From positions 1-64,000 of the forward strand of contig PACT01000009.1 of the NCBI GenBank assembly GCA_002700285.1: a stretch of DNA of 64,000 nucleotides, read 5' to 3'. The DNA is from Crocinitomicaceae bacterium. Lineage in GTDB: Bacteria > Bacteroidota > Bacteroidia > Flavobacteriales_D > Sanyastnellaceae. A program made the position numbers and the translations under genes. The number at the start of each line of letters is the position of its first letter. Position 1 is the stretch's first letter. The notes under the pieces are model-generated. The model ran no database searches and was not told the origin of the DNA. It was given only the letters and a program-made list of their open reading frames with translations. Shown here in pieces: positions 49,271 through 59,515 of the stretch.

Positions 49271-52200
49271 TTAAGAAATTTGATGTTTGTTTTTTTGCAG
49301 ATACGCAATGAAACTTACAATTGCAGCGGAGGCCACAGCATAATACACCCAGTTCGGAATGGGGACAGGGTCTCCAGCTGCGTATGAGTGCAAGCCACTT
49401 AGGTAGTAATTCACGCCGAAATAGGTCATGATCACGGATGAAAGGCCGAAAAGTGTTGCGAAATTGTAGGCAAAAACAGACTTGAGTCCAGGAATAAGTC
49501 TCATGTGCAATATGAAAGCATACACCAGTATCGAAACCAATGCCCAGGTTTCCTTTGCATCCCATCCCCAATACCTCCCCCAAGATTCATTCGCCCAAAC
49601 ACCCCCCAAATACGTTCCCACACTCAGCAGCACAATGCCACCTGTCAAGGTCATCTCACTGATGTACGTCATTTCCTTAATGATCTTAACAATCACGGAT
49701 TTGTTTTTCTTCGACAGAAGCACATACAATAACAAGTTTATAAATCCAATAATGGCGCCAAGCATAAGAAAACCGTACGATCCAGCAATAAGCGACACAT
49801 GAATTGTAAGCCAATAAGATTTAAGAACGGGCACGAGGGGAGTGATCTCTGGATCCAAATAACTCAACATCGCAATAAGAAGGATGGCACCTCCAAGAAC
49901 CATCGTCGCCGCCATCGCGCCAAGCGATTTTCGGGTGAAAATCAAACCCGCAAGGACAGAGGTCCAAGCAATATAAATCATTGATTCATAACCATTGCTC
50001 CACGGTGCTCGACCCGTAATATACCATCTTGCGCCAAGACCAGAGGTATGAAAAACAAACCCTATAATGACGAGAACGACCAAAGCTATCCTGAATTTCT
50101 TCGCCTTGCCTTCAGGAAAGAATACGGAGTAGAAAAGGAGGCCTAGAAACAACATGCCCAGCATAAAATAATAAAGTGCAAGTCGATTGAAAACGTTCGA
50201 GTTATTGAGTGCTATCTCTGTAGCGATTCTGGATTTCGAAGGCATGACTTCGGCCCCATTAACAGTTTGGTACTGTTTAAGTTCTAAAACAATTTGATTA
50301 CAAAGCTGATAAATGTCTGCCCCTGTTTCAAGTTCGCCACTCTCAACAGATTGCATCGCATCGTAAAGCGCTCGGCGATAGGTACTGAAGAATGCCTGAG
50401 CGATAGGCGAAGTGGTCGCTTCAGAAGTTTGTCCGCTTGACCTCTCACCCACCCAGGTATTGTTCTCATCACCCTCTATTGGAATCACCTTAAAAAAGGA
50501 TCCCGCAAAAATCATTCCCACGATATTTACCCGCTCATCTACTTTAACAAGTTGCTTCTCATACATCCCTCTTTCAGCAGGGTTTTTACCTGTTGCTTTT
50601 CGGATTTCAGCACCAAGCTTGTAAGAGCCATCTTCGAAGAAGAAATCTTTATAGCTGGCCAAATCTCCTAAAGACACACCGATAATATCCGCAATACCTT
50701 TGTTTTTACCATAACCAATCATGGGTGCGGAATACCAATTCTGAGCATCAGCATACATCGACAACACAGTCGTACTCGCAGTAAAACCATTGTATTTGGT
50801 CTTCCCAGTAACCTTGCGCATGAGTTCGTTAGAAAGCGTCTGCATGGGCTTCATCCGCCCCTTAAAATCCTGAACGATTACCGTATTAAACAACTCTGCA
50901 TGGTCATCGTCGACATAATACAATTCAGGAAGGACTGGCTTGATTGTCTCCTGAGCGATCGCCGGTTGTGATAGGATACTAGAAACACATACCAAAGTCA
51001 AGAATATAAATCTCTTGTCCTGAAGTTTTTTTAATTTTTGGGACAGGATATAAAATCTCGTCTTTTTGCTGAAGAAAACCATAACAAGTCCCAAAGTAAA
51101 AAACGCATAACTGAAATAGGTAATCATGGTTCCCCAGTAATCGTTATTTACACTGAGATATGTTCCAAGTTCATCTTGATCGAAAGAAGATTGAAAAAAA
51201 CGGAAACCATCGTGATCTAACACATGATTCATAAAAATCCTGTGATCTTCTCGTATTTGATTTCTATCGTCAATTAAAGTGACTTCACTGGCATAAGACG
51301 CTGGGCTGTTTGTCCCCGGATATCTGTCCATAATGAAATCATTCAGATATAAACTGAAAGGCAGTTGAATTCTTTTTGAGCCATAGCTCGCAGAGAGCTC
51401 CAAACCATCAACTTGAAAGACTTCTGCACGACCTTCACCACCATTGCGACCGAAGATATAGCGTTCGAACGGAACATCATCAATTGTGACTTTCAAAGAA
51501 ATCCCGATTGTTGAACTGTAATCAAGCTTCCGTCCCGTGCTGGTCAACCTGAGTTCACCTGATGGCATAAAATCGCCGAAAACAAACCCTTTGTCGCCTG
51601 TATCATATAGAGATCTTAGCTTGAGCGGATGAACTTGATTTGCAGAGAGCGCTGACTGAGTTTGGCTAATCATAACAATCTCAGACAAGTCCGTTCGGGA
51701 TTTGAAAAACAAATTTCCCTCTGAAAAATAAATATTGAAATCAGTCGGTGTCTCAGAAAAATCTACAGCGGATGAATCCTCTAGCGTTTGACTGAAGTCA
51801 AAATTCAAGCCAAAAAGCGTCCTTCTCTCTCCCTCTCCGATATAAAATTCTTGCCTAGAACCACTTCCTCCGTAGACAATCTTTAAAATAGGCTGACCAG
51901 AAGAAGACTGCGCAAGGAGGTTTGCGGGGTTTGGCAAAATGTCCAATACTTCAACTTTTACTTCACGACCAGCCACATTGTACTTCTCATTGAAGGCGTT
52001 GCTTCCAATTGAAGAAAAGAGAACCGGCTCACTAAATTCATAGTTATTCCCATTGGAAGAAGCCTGGAAATTTAAATATGAGTCACGAGAAAGGATGGTA
52101 TTTGACGCCTCCCCCTCTCGGATATGCATTGTCCCTTCATATCCGAAATACCTGGTGACTCCAGCACCTACTAGGATCATCACCATGGACAAATGAAAGA

Positions 52201-52426
52201 TGACCAGTGCCCATCTCTTTTGTGAAATCATTTTATATTTCACCACATTGACAACGAGCGTGATGGAGAACAGAACCAACAACACTTCAAACCACCCAGC
52301 TTGAAACACGAGTTTCATGGCCGAACTGGTTCCGAAATCGTTCTCTATAAACGTTGCAACTCCAATTGCGACTGCAAATACAAGAATGTAGATTCCGGCA
52401 AAAGAAGTAGAAAAAAATCGTTTCAC
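49271..52426 (-). CDS. Fused cytochrome c biogenesis protein CcsBA (ResB + CcsA/CcmF-type)
   Basis: ResB-like N-terminal part with TMs; C-terminal GGVWANESWGRYWGWDAKETWALVSILVYAFILHMRL tryptophan-rich (WWD) motif. Confidence 0.92.
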   Translation of the reverse strand: MKRFFSTSFAGIYILVFAVAIGVATFIENDFGTSSAMKLVFQAGWFEVLLVLFSITLVVNVVKYKMISQKRWALVIFHLSMVMILVGAGVTRYFGYEGTMHIREGEASNTILSRDSYLNFQASSNGNNYEFSEPVLFSSIGSNAFNEKYNVAGREVKVEVLDILPNPANLLAQSSSGQPILKIVYGGSGSRQEFYIGEGERRTLFGLNFDFSQTLEDSSAVDFSETPTDFNIYFSEGNLFFKSRTDLSEIVMISQTQSALSANQVHPLKLRSLYDTGDKGFVFGDFMPSGELRLTSTGRKLDYSSTIGISLKVTIDDVPFERYIFGRNGGEGRAEVFQVDGLELSASYGSKRIQLPFSLYLNDFIMDRYPGTNSPASYASEVTLIDDRNQIREDHRIFMNHVLDHDGFRFFQSSFDQDELGTYLSVNNDYWGTMITYFSYAFFTLGLVMVFFSKKTRFYILSQKLKKLQDKRFIFLTLVCVSSILSQPAIAQETIKPVLPELYYVDDDHAELFNTVIVQDFKGRMKPMQTLSNELMRKVTGKTKYNGFTASTTVLSMYADAQNWYSAPMIGYGKNKGIADIIGVSLGDLASYKDFFFEDGSYKLGAEIRKATGKNPAERGMYEKQLVKVDERVNIVGMIFAGSFFKVIPIEGDENNTWVGERSSGQTSEATTSPIAQAFFSTYRRALYDAMQSVESGELETGADIYQLCNQIVLELKQYQTVNGAEVMPSKSRIATEIALNNSNVFNRLALYYFMLGMLFLGLLFYSVFFPEGKAKKFRIALVVLVIIGFVFHTSGLGARWYITGRAPWSNGYESMIYIAWTSVLAGLIFTRKSLGAMAATMVLGGAILLIAMLSYLDPEITPLVPVLKSYWLTIHVSLIAGSYGFLMLGAIIGFINLLLYVLLSKKNKSVIVKIIKEMTYISEMTLTGGIVLLSVGTYLGGVWANESWGRYWGWDAKETWALVSILVYAFILHMRLIPGLKSVFAYNFATLFGLSSVIMTYFGVNYYLSGLHSYAAGDPVPIPNWVYYAVASAAIVSFIAYLQKNKHQIS

Positions 52427-52432
52427 TATCGT

Positions 52433-53158
52433 TTATTTAATTATAACCGCATCCTCCATAAGTAGCGCATACTTGTATCCAGCACCGAAATCTCTGTTTG
52501 TCGAAATCAAACCTTCAAAAGCAACAGTCTGTCCCACAGAGACACTCTCATTAGAAGTGATTACAAAATCATAGTCATCCGCTGACCCATCTGCCAAATG
52601 AATCCAGTTCCTGTCCATGATGGCATCGTTTACTTTCATAACGTCCCCTTGAACCTTCACGATTTTACCAGCTAAACTCTCGGCGTTAGACACAATGTCT
52701 GCGATAGAAATGAAGCCTTCAACTGACGAAGTCATCGGCTCTGTCTTGTTTGCCTTTTCAATGAAAGAGACCAAATATATTTGATCAAATACTCTACCAA
52801 ACTCCTTGCTTTCAAACTCTTCCATAAACAAACGCCCCGAATAAACATATTCTTCGCCCGCGATGAAGTCGTTCTTCAGCGTCGCAATCCAATAGGGTTC
52901 GCCCACACTTAACCCGTCACCTTCTCCTTCAACCTTCAAATATGAGTACTTCGATGTTTGGAGAACTTCTATGGCTTTTACCTGATAAGAAGTAATTTTT
53001 GAAGATTCAGGTGATTTGTTGCCTGTAAAAATGCCCGTCCTTGAAGCATCACTTCCAATCGCTTCGATGACTTTCCCTTCATCACCGCATCCGTAAAGAA
53101 ATATAGCGCTGATAACCAGTATTTTAAAACATGTAAGAATTGAATTTCTCATTTTCAA
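52433..53158 (-). CDS. Lipoprotein with NrfJ-like OB-fold domain
   Basis: Lipobox-like FLYGCGDE; AGKIVKVQGDVMKVNDAIMDRNWIHLADGS...VSVGQTVAFEG. Confidence 0.65.
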   Translation of the reverse strand: MKMRNSILTCFKILVISAIFLYGCGDEGKVIEAIGSDASRTGIFTGNKSPESSKITSYQVKAIEVLQTSKYSYLKVEGEGDGLSVGEPYWIATLKNDFIAGEEYVYSGRLFMEEFESKEFGRVFDQIYLVSFIEKANKTEPMTSSVEGFISIADIVSNAESLAGKIVKVQGDVMKVNDAIMDRNWIHLADGSADDYDFVITSNESVSVGQTVAFEGLISTNRDFGAGYKYALLMEDAVIIK

Positions 53159-53347
53159 AAACGCTGTATTATTTTGACTGTAAATCTATGAAACAGTACG
53201 CCACTTTGTAAGTAAAAATAACATAAAGCACATTGCATTCAACCTTCTTTAACAACATCGACCTAATCAATGCCTCACGAGAGGTTTATTTAACAGAACC
53301 TCCCTACATTTTTCATTCTGCGCAACTCCTTCTGGATCGAATGTCTC

Positions 53348-54478
53348 TTAATCTATCTTTAATTCATAGTTCACCCCTCGGTCTGCAAGTCCATCAAGCA
53401 TAAACTGCACACACGCGTGATTCTTACCGATAAACTCAGGAACAATGATTCCTTTCTCATCATAAAGACCTTCAGCGAGCATCCTGATGGCCATCGTGGC
53501 CGTGTAGCCAGTCGTCCGCGCCATACTGTGAACCTTTGTTTCTGAACAATATTCGTCAAACAGCGTATAGGTATGTCGTTCTGGCTTGCCGTTTTTAACC
53601 CCTGCGACCTCTATGCGCATGACCGTGTAGTCAACTTCTCCAGGCTTAAGTTCCCATTGCGGAAAAAGAAGCTTTGCAGTAAGGTCAATGGGGCGAATAT
53701 CTACCCCGTTTACTTCTGTGGGTTCAGCGCTGAAAAACCCAGCTTCTCGCATAATCTCCATTAACCTGATGTGACCAGGGTAACGAAGTGTTTTTTCTTT
53801 GATATTGGGGATGTGAGGCATTGTCTTTGAGAGCGATCTGATGCCATCGCTGTTAAACGTTTCAAGCGTTCCAACCTTATCGAAATGAAGCAATTCCGGC
53901 TCTGACAAAGCGGGCATGGTCACAAGCTTACCATTCTCAATATAACGCGCGGGACGTGTATACTCTTCTATGACATCGATGGGAGAAAAAACAGCTTTAT
54001 ACTCATAAGGAAGCTCACGCACCTTAGGTAAACCACCGACATAGATTAAAATGGAATCGGTTTGGTCTAAAATAGAATCCACATATCCGGGAAGGATGTT
54101 ACTCATCCCTGGAGCCACTCCGCAATCCACAATCGCTGTGACGCCATTTGCTTTTGCCAAATCATCTAATGTCAATGCATCTTCAGGAAAAAAGGAAATA
54201 TCTACCACATTTTTACCTGCCTTTAAAATACGTTCTGTGGTCCGATACCCCATAAATCCGGGAACAGCATTCAAGACCAAATCTTGGTTTTTCAGTACCT
54301 CCAAAAGTGAACGCTCATCATCCAAATCGACCGCCACAGTTGCAACATCGTGACCGTTAAATTTCTCTAAGTTCTTTTGACTGATATCAGCCACCGTGAC
54401 TTCAAACTCCGAGCCCTTGGCAAGGTCAAAAGCCATGGGGGCACCTACAAGGCCTGCTCCTAATACAATTACTTTCAT
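53348..54478 (-). CDS. Saccharopine dehydrogenase-like family protein
   Basis: MKVIVLGAGLVGAPMAFDLA; VLNAVPGFMGYRTTERILKAGKNVVDISFF; TAIVDCGVAPGMSNIL. Confidence 0.88.
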   Translation of the reverse strand: MKVIVLGAGLVGAPMAFDLAKGSEFEVTVADISQKNLEKFNGHDVATVAVDLDDERSLLEVLKNQDLVLNAVPGFMGYRTTERILKAGKNVVDISFFPEDALTLDDLAKANGVTAIVDCGVAPGMSNILPGYVDSILDQTDSILIYVGGLPKVRELPYEYKAVFSPIDVIEEYTRPARYIENGKLVTMPALSEPELLHFDKVGTLETFNSDGIRSLSKTMPHIPNIKEKTLRYPGHIRLMEIMREAGFFSAEPTEVNGVDIRPIDLTAKLLFPQWELKPGEVDYTVMRIEVAGVKNGKPERHTYTLFDEYCSETKVHSMARTTGYTATMAIRMLAEGLYDEKGIIVPEFIGKNHACVQFMLDGLADRGVNYELKID

Positions 54479-54510
54479 GGTTATAAAATTATAAAGTGAT
54501 AGCTATTAAT

Positions 54511-56868
54511 TTATTGAACGCGAATAAATGACTCCCCTATTTTCACACCGTCAATCTCTGCTTGATCCATTCTCTGCTTGCGAAACTTCCCTGAATGATA
54601 CATGTCGGCTTGGTTGTCGTAATACGGACTGAATACATTGCCAGACTGACCTGTAGGAAGAATGCTTTCAGAGGCATTGACATCACCGAAGTCCACAGAA
54701 ACCCGCATTGCTGGACCTGAGAACACGTCGAAATCAACAGTGTCTGTTAGCTTAAATTCATATTTACACAGCGCGTCTTTTGCCGATGGGACTTCATACC
54801 TGCCCACATTTAATAGATCATCTAAAAGCGCCACTTCTCCCATCGCATGTTTGTGTGTGAGATGGTGAAGTTTTCCATATTGCCATGTCGAAGAATCGGC
54901 GCCTCTATCTTCAATAATTTCATCGATTGCTGCCAGAAAAGCGCTTTTGACAATCTGTTGTGCTGACTCAATTTCATCAGTATTTTGATTGTCCCACCAG
55001 GGAGACTCATTGTTCTGAAGCACAAGCGGGAATGTGTTTTCACATACAATTGTCCCTCTGAATGTGAGGTAGTTCTCCACCCCCAATTCATCTTTAAAAA
55101 CATCTTTAATCACAGCGTGCATCCATCTATAGTAAATCGTAGGCTCGACCTCATCCATGGTGTGCGTGCCTCTCCAATCTTTCATCTTTTCGAAATATTT
55201 GGCATAAACGCCTTCGAAATTATTATCCGAAGCGTAGTCACACATCATCTTACAGTTGTCCTCATACACCGGAGAATGACTACTCAACTGCAATGCCTGA
55301 GAGTCTTCCATGGTCCAGTCCGTTTTGTCCTTTGAAAGGGCATTAATGATTGATACTGCACGTGTATTCCCGGCATAGTAATACCCCGGATAATGAACGC
55401 CATCGACATCCTCAGGTGCGTTGTTCGTCGAGAAAATGAAACCCCGTTCAGGATTGATCGTCTGGGGGTTTTTGGAGAAATCATACCATCCGAGAATGTC
55501 ATTCTCAGCAAGAGAACCGTCTTGTATGGATTTCGAATCGGATGACGGGGATCGGATGGGGAGTTTCGCGGCAGCCCACCAAGCGATATTCCCCTCTATG
55601 TCTCCATGCATGACATTTAATCCCGGTGCATGAAACAACGACACAGCATGTTCAACCTCCGCCATGTTTTTTGCTCTTGAGAGCCCATAGAAGGCCTCCT
55701 GGATAAGGTTTTCAGGATACTTCATATAAGTCCACCACATAGACACGCTGTCCGAAATCAAAGGCCCATGTTTGGTGCTTCTTACCTCAAATTCCACATC
55801 CGCCTCGCCCGCAACATGAATGATCTCATGCGAAACATCCAAGTCAACCATTTTACCATCGTACAAATACTGATCTCCGGTGATTGTTTCCTGGTACAAA
55901 TCGATATCGTCATTCACAAACATCGTAATACCCCAAGCTCTGTCTTTTGTGTGACCCAAGGGCGGAAATGGGACTCCCGCAATGTGATTTCCATAATACT
56001 CCAACTCAGGGGTGATCACATGTGCTTCATACCAAACAGAAGGCGAGGCGTACTTCATATGCGTGTCGTTGGAAAACAACACCGCTCCTGATTTGGTTTT
56101 CGAGCCGGAAATGACCCACGCATTCGACCCAATAAATTGAGGAACTGGCAATTTATCATCTAAGCGATTTGCCAAATCAGAAAATGCTGTAACATCGACA
56201 GAAGCGTTTTGGGTTGGGATTTTTGTGAACCCCTTCACCCCTGTAGAAACATCTGACAAATAGGTAGAATCAAAATTGGATTTGATCCAATCAACAATGG
56301 GCTCCGTTTTAATGTGAATTGCAAAACTATAGGCCATAAATCCTGCAACTTTGTACATATCCATAATTTGAAACTGCTGAGGAGTCTCCCCTAAAAGCAA
56401 ATACTCAACAGGATAATTTTCTTCACCAATAAATGTGTTGACACCTTGTAAATATGCACGAGCAGCAGACTTGGTTTTTTCTGACGAAGTGTGTTCAAAC
56501 AATGCGGCGTCCTTGACCGCGGCGTCTCTAATCCCAAGTGTTCTCAAATACCGGTCGTTTTCGACCATGTCAGCTCCGAGAAGTTCGGACAATTCTCCCC
56601 CACCGGCACGACGAAGCAAATCCATCTGCCATAACCGCTCAGAAGCATGTACATACCCAAGCGCGAACATGGCGTCTGTCTCTGATTCAGCATAGATGTG
56701 AGGAACGGCCATGTCATCAAACACAATTTTGACATCATGACCTATTTCAGACGACACAATCTCAAAATTATAATCTGTGGATGAGGACTGAATAAATAGA
56801 TAAAGTGACACACCCAGAAGCAGAAAAATACCGACAATCACATAAAACAATACCACGGCTTTTTTCAT
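54511..56868 (-). CDS. Penicillin acylase family (S45) N-terminal nucleophile hydrolase
   Basis: RLWQMDLLRRAGGGELSELLG; IGSNAWVISGSKTKSGAVLFSNDTH; HIAGVPFPPLGHTKDRAWGITMFVND. Confidence 0.93.
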   Translation of the reverse strand: MKKAVVLFYVIVGIFLLLGVSLYLFIQSSSTDYNFEIVSSEIGHDVKIVFDDMAVPHIYAESETDAMFALGYVHASERLWQMDLLRRAGGGELSELLGADMVENDRYLRTLGIRDAAVKDAALFEHTSSEKTKSAARAYLQGVNTFIGEENYPVEYLLLGETPQQFQIMDMYKVAGFMAYSFAIHIKTEPIVDWIKSNFDSTYLSDVSTGVKGFTKIPTQNASVDVTAFSDLANRLDDKLPVPQFIGSNAWVISGSKTKSGAVLFSNDTHMKYASPSVWYEAHVITPELEYYGNHIAGVPFPPLGHTKDRAWGITMFVNDDIDLYQETITGDQYLYDGKMVDLDVSHEIIHVAGEADVEFEVRSTKHGPLISDSVSMWWTYMKYPENLIQEAFYGLSRAKNMAEVEHAVSLFHAPGLNVMHGDIEGNIAWWAAAKLPIRSPSSDSKSIQDGSLAENDILGWYDFSKNPQTINPERGFIFSTNNAPEDVDGVHYPGYYYAGNTRAVSIINALSKDKTDWTMEDSQALQLSSHSPVYEDNCKMMCDYASDNNFEGVYAKYFEKMKDWRGTHTMDEVEPTIYYRWMHAVIKDVFKDELGVENYLTFRGTIVCENTFPLVLQNNESPWWDNQNTDEIESAQQIVKSAFLAAIDEIIEDRGADSSTWQYGKLHHLTHKHAMGEVALLDDLLNVGRYEVPSAKDALCKYEFKLTDTVDFDVFSGPAMRVSVDFGDVNASESILPTGQSGNVFSPYYDNQADMYHSGKFRKQRMDQAEIDGVKIGESFIRVQ

Positions 56869-56917
56869 GTGGCAAAACTAGACAATCACATACAGTTAAC
56901 GTGTGAAAATCGAGAAC

Positions 56918-57793
56918 TTAAATTGACATCGGAACTTCCATCAATAAAATCCTGGAATCTTTTTCAATTGTGATAGAAATTGAAGCGGTGTCCCAAATGC
57001 CAAACCCATCGCGCTTTTCTAACTTCTGCCCCTCAATCGTGGCTTCACCCTCTATGATAAATGCATACACACCGTTGTTTGCATCATTTAAACGATACTC
57101 CGTAGATTTCTCCTCACTGAACGCTCCGACACTAAACCACGCATTCTGATGAATCCACACACCTTGATCAGTTTCATTTGGTGATAAAATCTGAGAGAAC
57201 TCATTTTGAACTTCAAGGTCTCTGATGGCTTGTTGATCATACCTCGGTGTGACGTTCTTTTTGTTTGGGAAAAGCCAAATCTGCAAAACCTTGACGTCAA
57301 ATTCCTGACTCGCATTAAACTCACTGTGTGTGATCCCCGTGCCTGCACTCATGACTTGCACATCTCCACTTTTAATCACCGTGCCATTGCCCATGTTGTC
57401 TTTGTGTTCAAGATCTCCCTCCAAAGGAATTGTGATAATTTCCATATTATCATGAGGATGCGTATTGAAGCCTTTACCCCCCGCAATCGAGTCATCATTG
57501 AGCACGCGTAGAACGCCGAAATGCATCCGCTCTGGGTTGTGATAATTGGCGAAACTGAACGTGTGGTTTACTTTCAACCAACCATGATCAGCTGAACCTC
57601 TTGAATTTGCTTTGTGTAAGACCGTATTCATCGTCTTGATTTCATTATTTGGTACATGATTGAATCCTATGGTTCCTCTTAGCTTGTCAAAGGTAGACTC
57701 AGTATGCTGTGATGATGCTGAACGAATAAAAGGGGCAGCAAAAAAAGCCAAACCAGATGCTATCGTGCCTTTGATAAATTTAATTCTATTCAT
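56918..57793 (-). CDS. Pirin family protein with N-terminal signal-like extension
   Basis: HTFSFANYHNPERMHFGVLRVLNDDSIAGGKGFNTHPHDNMEIITIPLEGDLEHKDNMGN; N-terminus MNRIKFIKGTIASGLAFFAAPFIRSA. Confidence 0.9.
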   Translation of the reverse strand: MNRIKFIKGTIASGLAFFAAPFIRSASSQHTESTFDKLRGTIGFNHVPNNEIKTMNTVLHKANSRGSADHGWLKVNHTFSFANYHNPERMHFGVLRVLNDDSIAGGKGFNTHPHDNMEIITIPLEGDLEHKDNMGNGTVIKSGDVQVMSAGTGITHSEFNASQEFDVKVLQIWLFPNKKNVTPRYDQQAIRDLEVQNEFSQILSPNETDQGVWIHQNAWFSVGAFSEEKSTEYRLNDANNGVYAFIIEGEATIEGQKLEKRDGFGIWDTASISITIEKDSRILLMEVPMSI

Positions 57794-57812
57794 AACTACA
57801 AGGTAAAAAAGA

Positions 57813-58613
57813 TTGACTCTACATTTATTAACCTATATTGATAGCTTGAAATACCTTAAAATCTTTCTTCGGCCCTCTATTTTCATGACCCTCGCAATCC
57901 TTGGAGAGGCCGGATACGCTCAATCAGCTTGTGATTTGGAACCCGACCCGGGACCATGTGAAGCTGCGATAGTGGCATATTACTTCAATCAAGACTCACA
58001 ATCTTGCGATTCTTTTACATGGGGGGGATGTGCTGGAGTGGTGCCGTTTGAGACGTTGGCAGAATGTCAATCGGCTTGTGAACCAGGTGGATTCAATCAA
58101 AATGAACTTTGTGATTCCATCATTGTCACTTTAAACTCAGTCGTACAACCTGAATTAGATACGCCAGGAGTTGTCACTATTTCTATGTCTTCGATATACG
58201 CAACGGGCTACACGTTTCCATATGCAGGGTTTCAATTGATGGACACAGAGGGACTGATTGTCGCCTCAGAAGAGTTAAGTTCTGCGCCAAATGTTTACGG
58301 GATAGGGTCCAATATGAATGAAACACGTTACCTCATACTGCCTTCTTCTCTGACAAATCCCTTTTCAGGCCAACTCAATCTTGTGTCTGGCTTATTTGCG
58401 GGAACGCCTGAAGTGGCATGCAGCTATCCTATATCATGGTCAGATTCCTCCACCTCAATGATCGACCTGTCCGGTGACGATCTTCAATCTCGTTCAGAAG
58501 TTCAATGCTGGTATGACCTCATGGGACGAGAGTTACATCATGGACCAACCCCCGGACAGTTTAGCATCGCATGGCTCAAGGATGGTAGCCGGAAAGTGAT
58601 TTGGCAACAATAG
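57813..58613 (+). CDS. Exported Kunitz/BPTI-domain protein with T9SS-like tail (start uncertain)
   Basis: CDLEPDPGPCEAAIVAYYFNQDSQSCDSFTWGGCAGVVPFETLAECQSAC at 57930-58079; six-Cys spacing x8-x15-x7-x11-x3; tail WYDLMGRELHHGPTPGQFSIAWLKDGSRKVIWQQ. Confidence 0.88.
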   Translation: MTLHLLTYIDSLKYLKIFLRPSIFMTLAILGEAGYAQSACDLEPDPGPCEAAIVAYYFNQDSQSCDSFTWGGCAGVVPFETLAECQSACEPGGFNQNELCDSIIVTLNSVVQPELDTPGVVTISMSSIYATGYTFPYAGFQLMDTEGLIVASEELSSAPNVYGIGSNMNETRYLILPSSLTNPFSGQLNLVSGLFAGTPEVACSYPISWSDSSTSMIDLSGDDLQSRSEVQCWYDLMGRELHHGPTPGQFSIAWLKDGSRKVIWQQ

Positions 58614-58690
58614 CCGAAATGCTTTCATGAAACTTAAGCGAGGGAAACACCCTTTCTATTTCTTAGATAAATAGCAACAACTTAATTACA

Positions 58691-59503
58691 ATGACACATT
58701 TCTTTCTTTCAATTATGAAAATGTTTCCCAGAACACAAAAGGCTTTCTGGAAGTGGTGGTATCAAAGGTTAGCGAAAAGTGGCCATGAAGACCTCTGGTC
58801 ATTTATGAACTATGGATTTGAAGATGCAGACCCAGCAAAACATACTGTACTAGAAAAAAAAGATGAAGACAACAGATTGTTTATTCAACTGTATGACACC
58901 GCAGCTGCATCCATTCCAATTCACGGCCTTAAAGCCTTAGAAATAGGGTCTGGACGAGGTGGCGGCGCTGCCTTTGTGACTGAATATCACAAACCTGATT
59001 CCATGGTCGGATTAGACTACTCTCAGAATGCTGTTGATCTGGCAACCCAAATGCATAAAGATTTAAAGACGCTTACTTTTGTCCAAGGAGATGCTGAGAA
59101 ATTAGAATTCCCAAATGACTCATTCGATGCGGTCATTAATGTGGAGTCATCTCATTGCTATGGCAATCAACAGTTGTTTTTCGAGGAAGTCATTCGCGTA
59201 CTTAAGCCGGGAGGCTGGTTTAGCTGGGTGGATTTCCGACCGAAAGAGAAGATCTCTGATCTGGAAAAAATGTTTAATCGTCCAGGTTGGGCATGTAAAA
59301 CGGATAGAGTCATCTCGGAAGATGTTGTACGAGCCCTCGACCGTATACACGACAGGAAATTAAAACTGATTGCAGAACATGTTCCCGGCTTACTCAAGGC
59401 TTCGTTTCGAGAGTTTTCAGGGGTCAAGGGATCAAAAATATACAATTCCTTTTCCAACGGTGACATCGTTTACATGGCCAAAACCTTCCAGAAGAAAAAA
59501 TAA
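58691..59503 (+). CDS. Class I SAM-dependent methyltransferase
   Basis: LKALEIGSGRGGGAAFVTEYHKPDSMVGLDYSQNAVDLA; FVQGDAEKLEFPNDSFDAVINVESSHCY. Confidence 0.9.
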   Translation: MTHFFLSIMKMFPRTQKAFWKWWYQRLAKSGHEDLWSFMNYGFEDADPAKHTVLEKKDEDNRLFIQLYDTAAASIPIHGLKALEIGSGRGGGAAFVTEYHKPDSMVGLDYSQNAVDLATQMHKDLKTLTFVQGDAEKLEFPNDSFDAVINVESSHCYGNQQLFFEEVIRVLKPGGWFSWVDFRPKEKISDLEKMFNRPGWACKTDRVISEDVVRALDRIHDRKLKLIAEHVPGLLKASFREFSGVKGSKIYNSFSNGDIVYMAKTFQKKK

Positions 59504-59515
59504 CATCAAAGGCGG

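Noticed and set aside
49263-49583. N-terminal extension of ORF 48816-49583
   Set aside because: Overlaps the end of the CcsBA gene; a clear signal peptide start exists at 49262.
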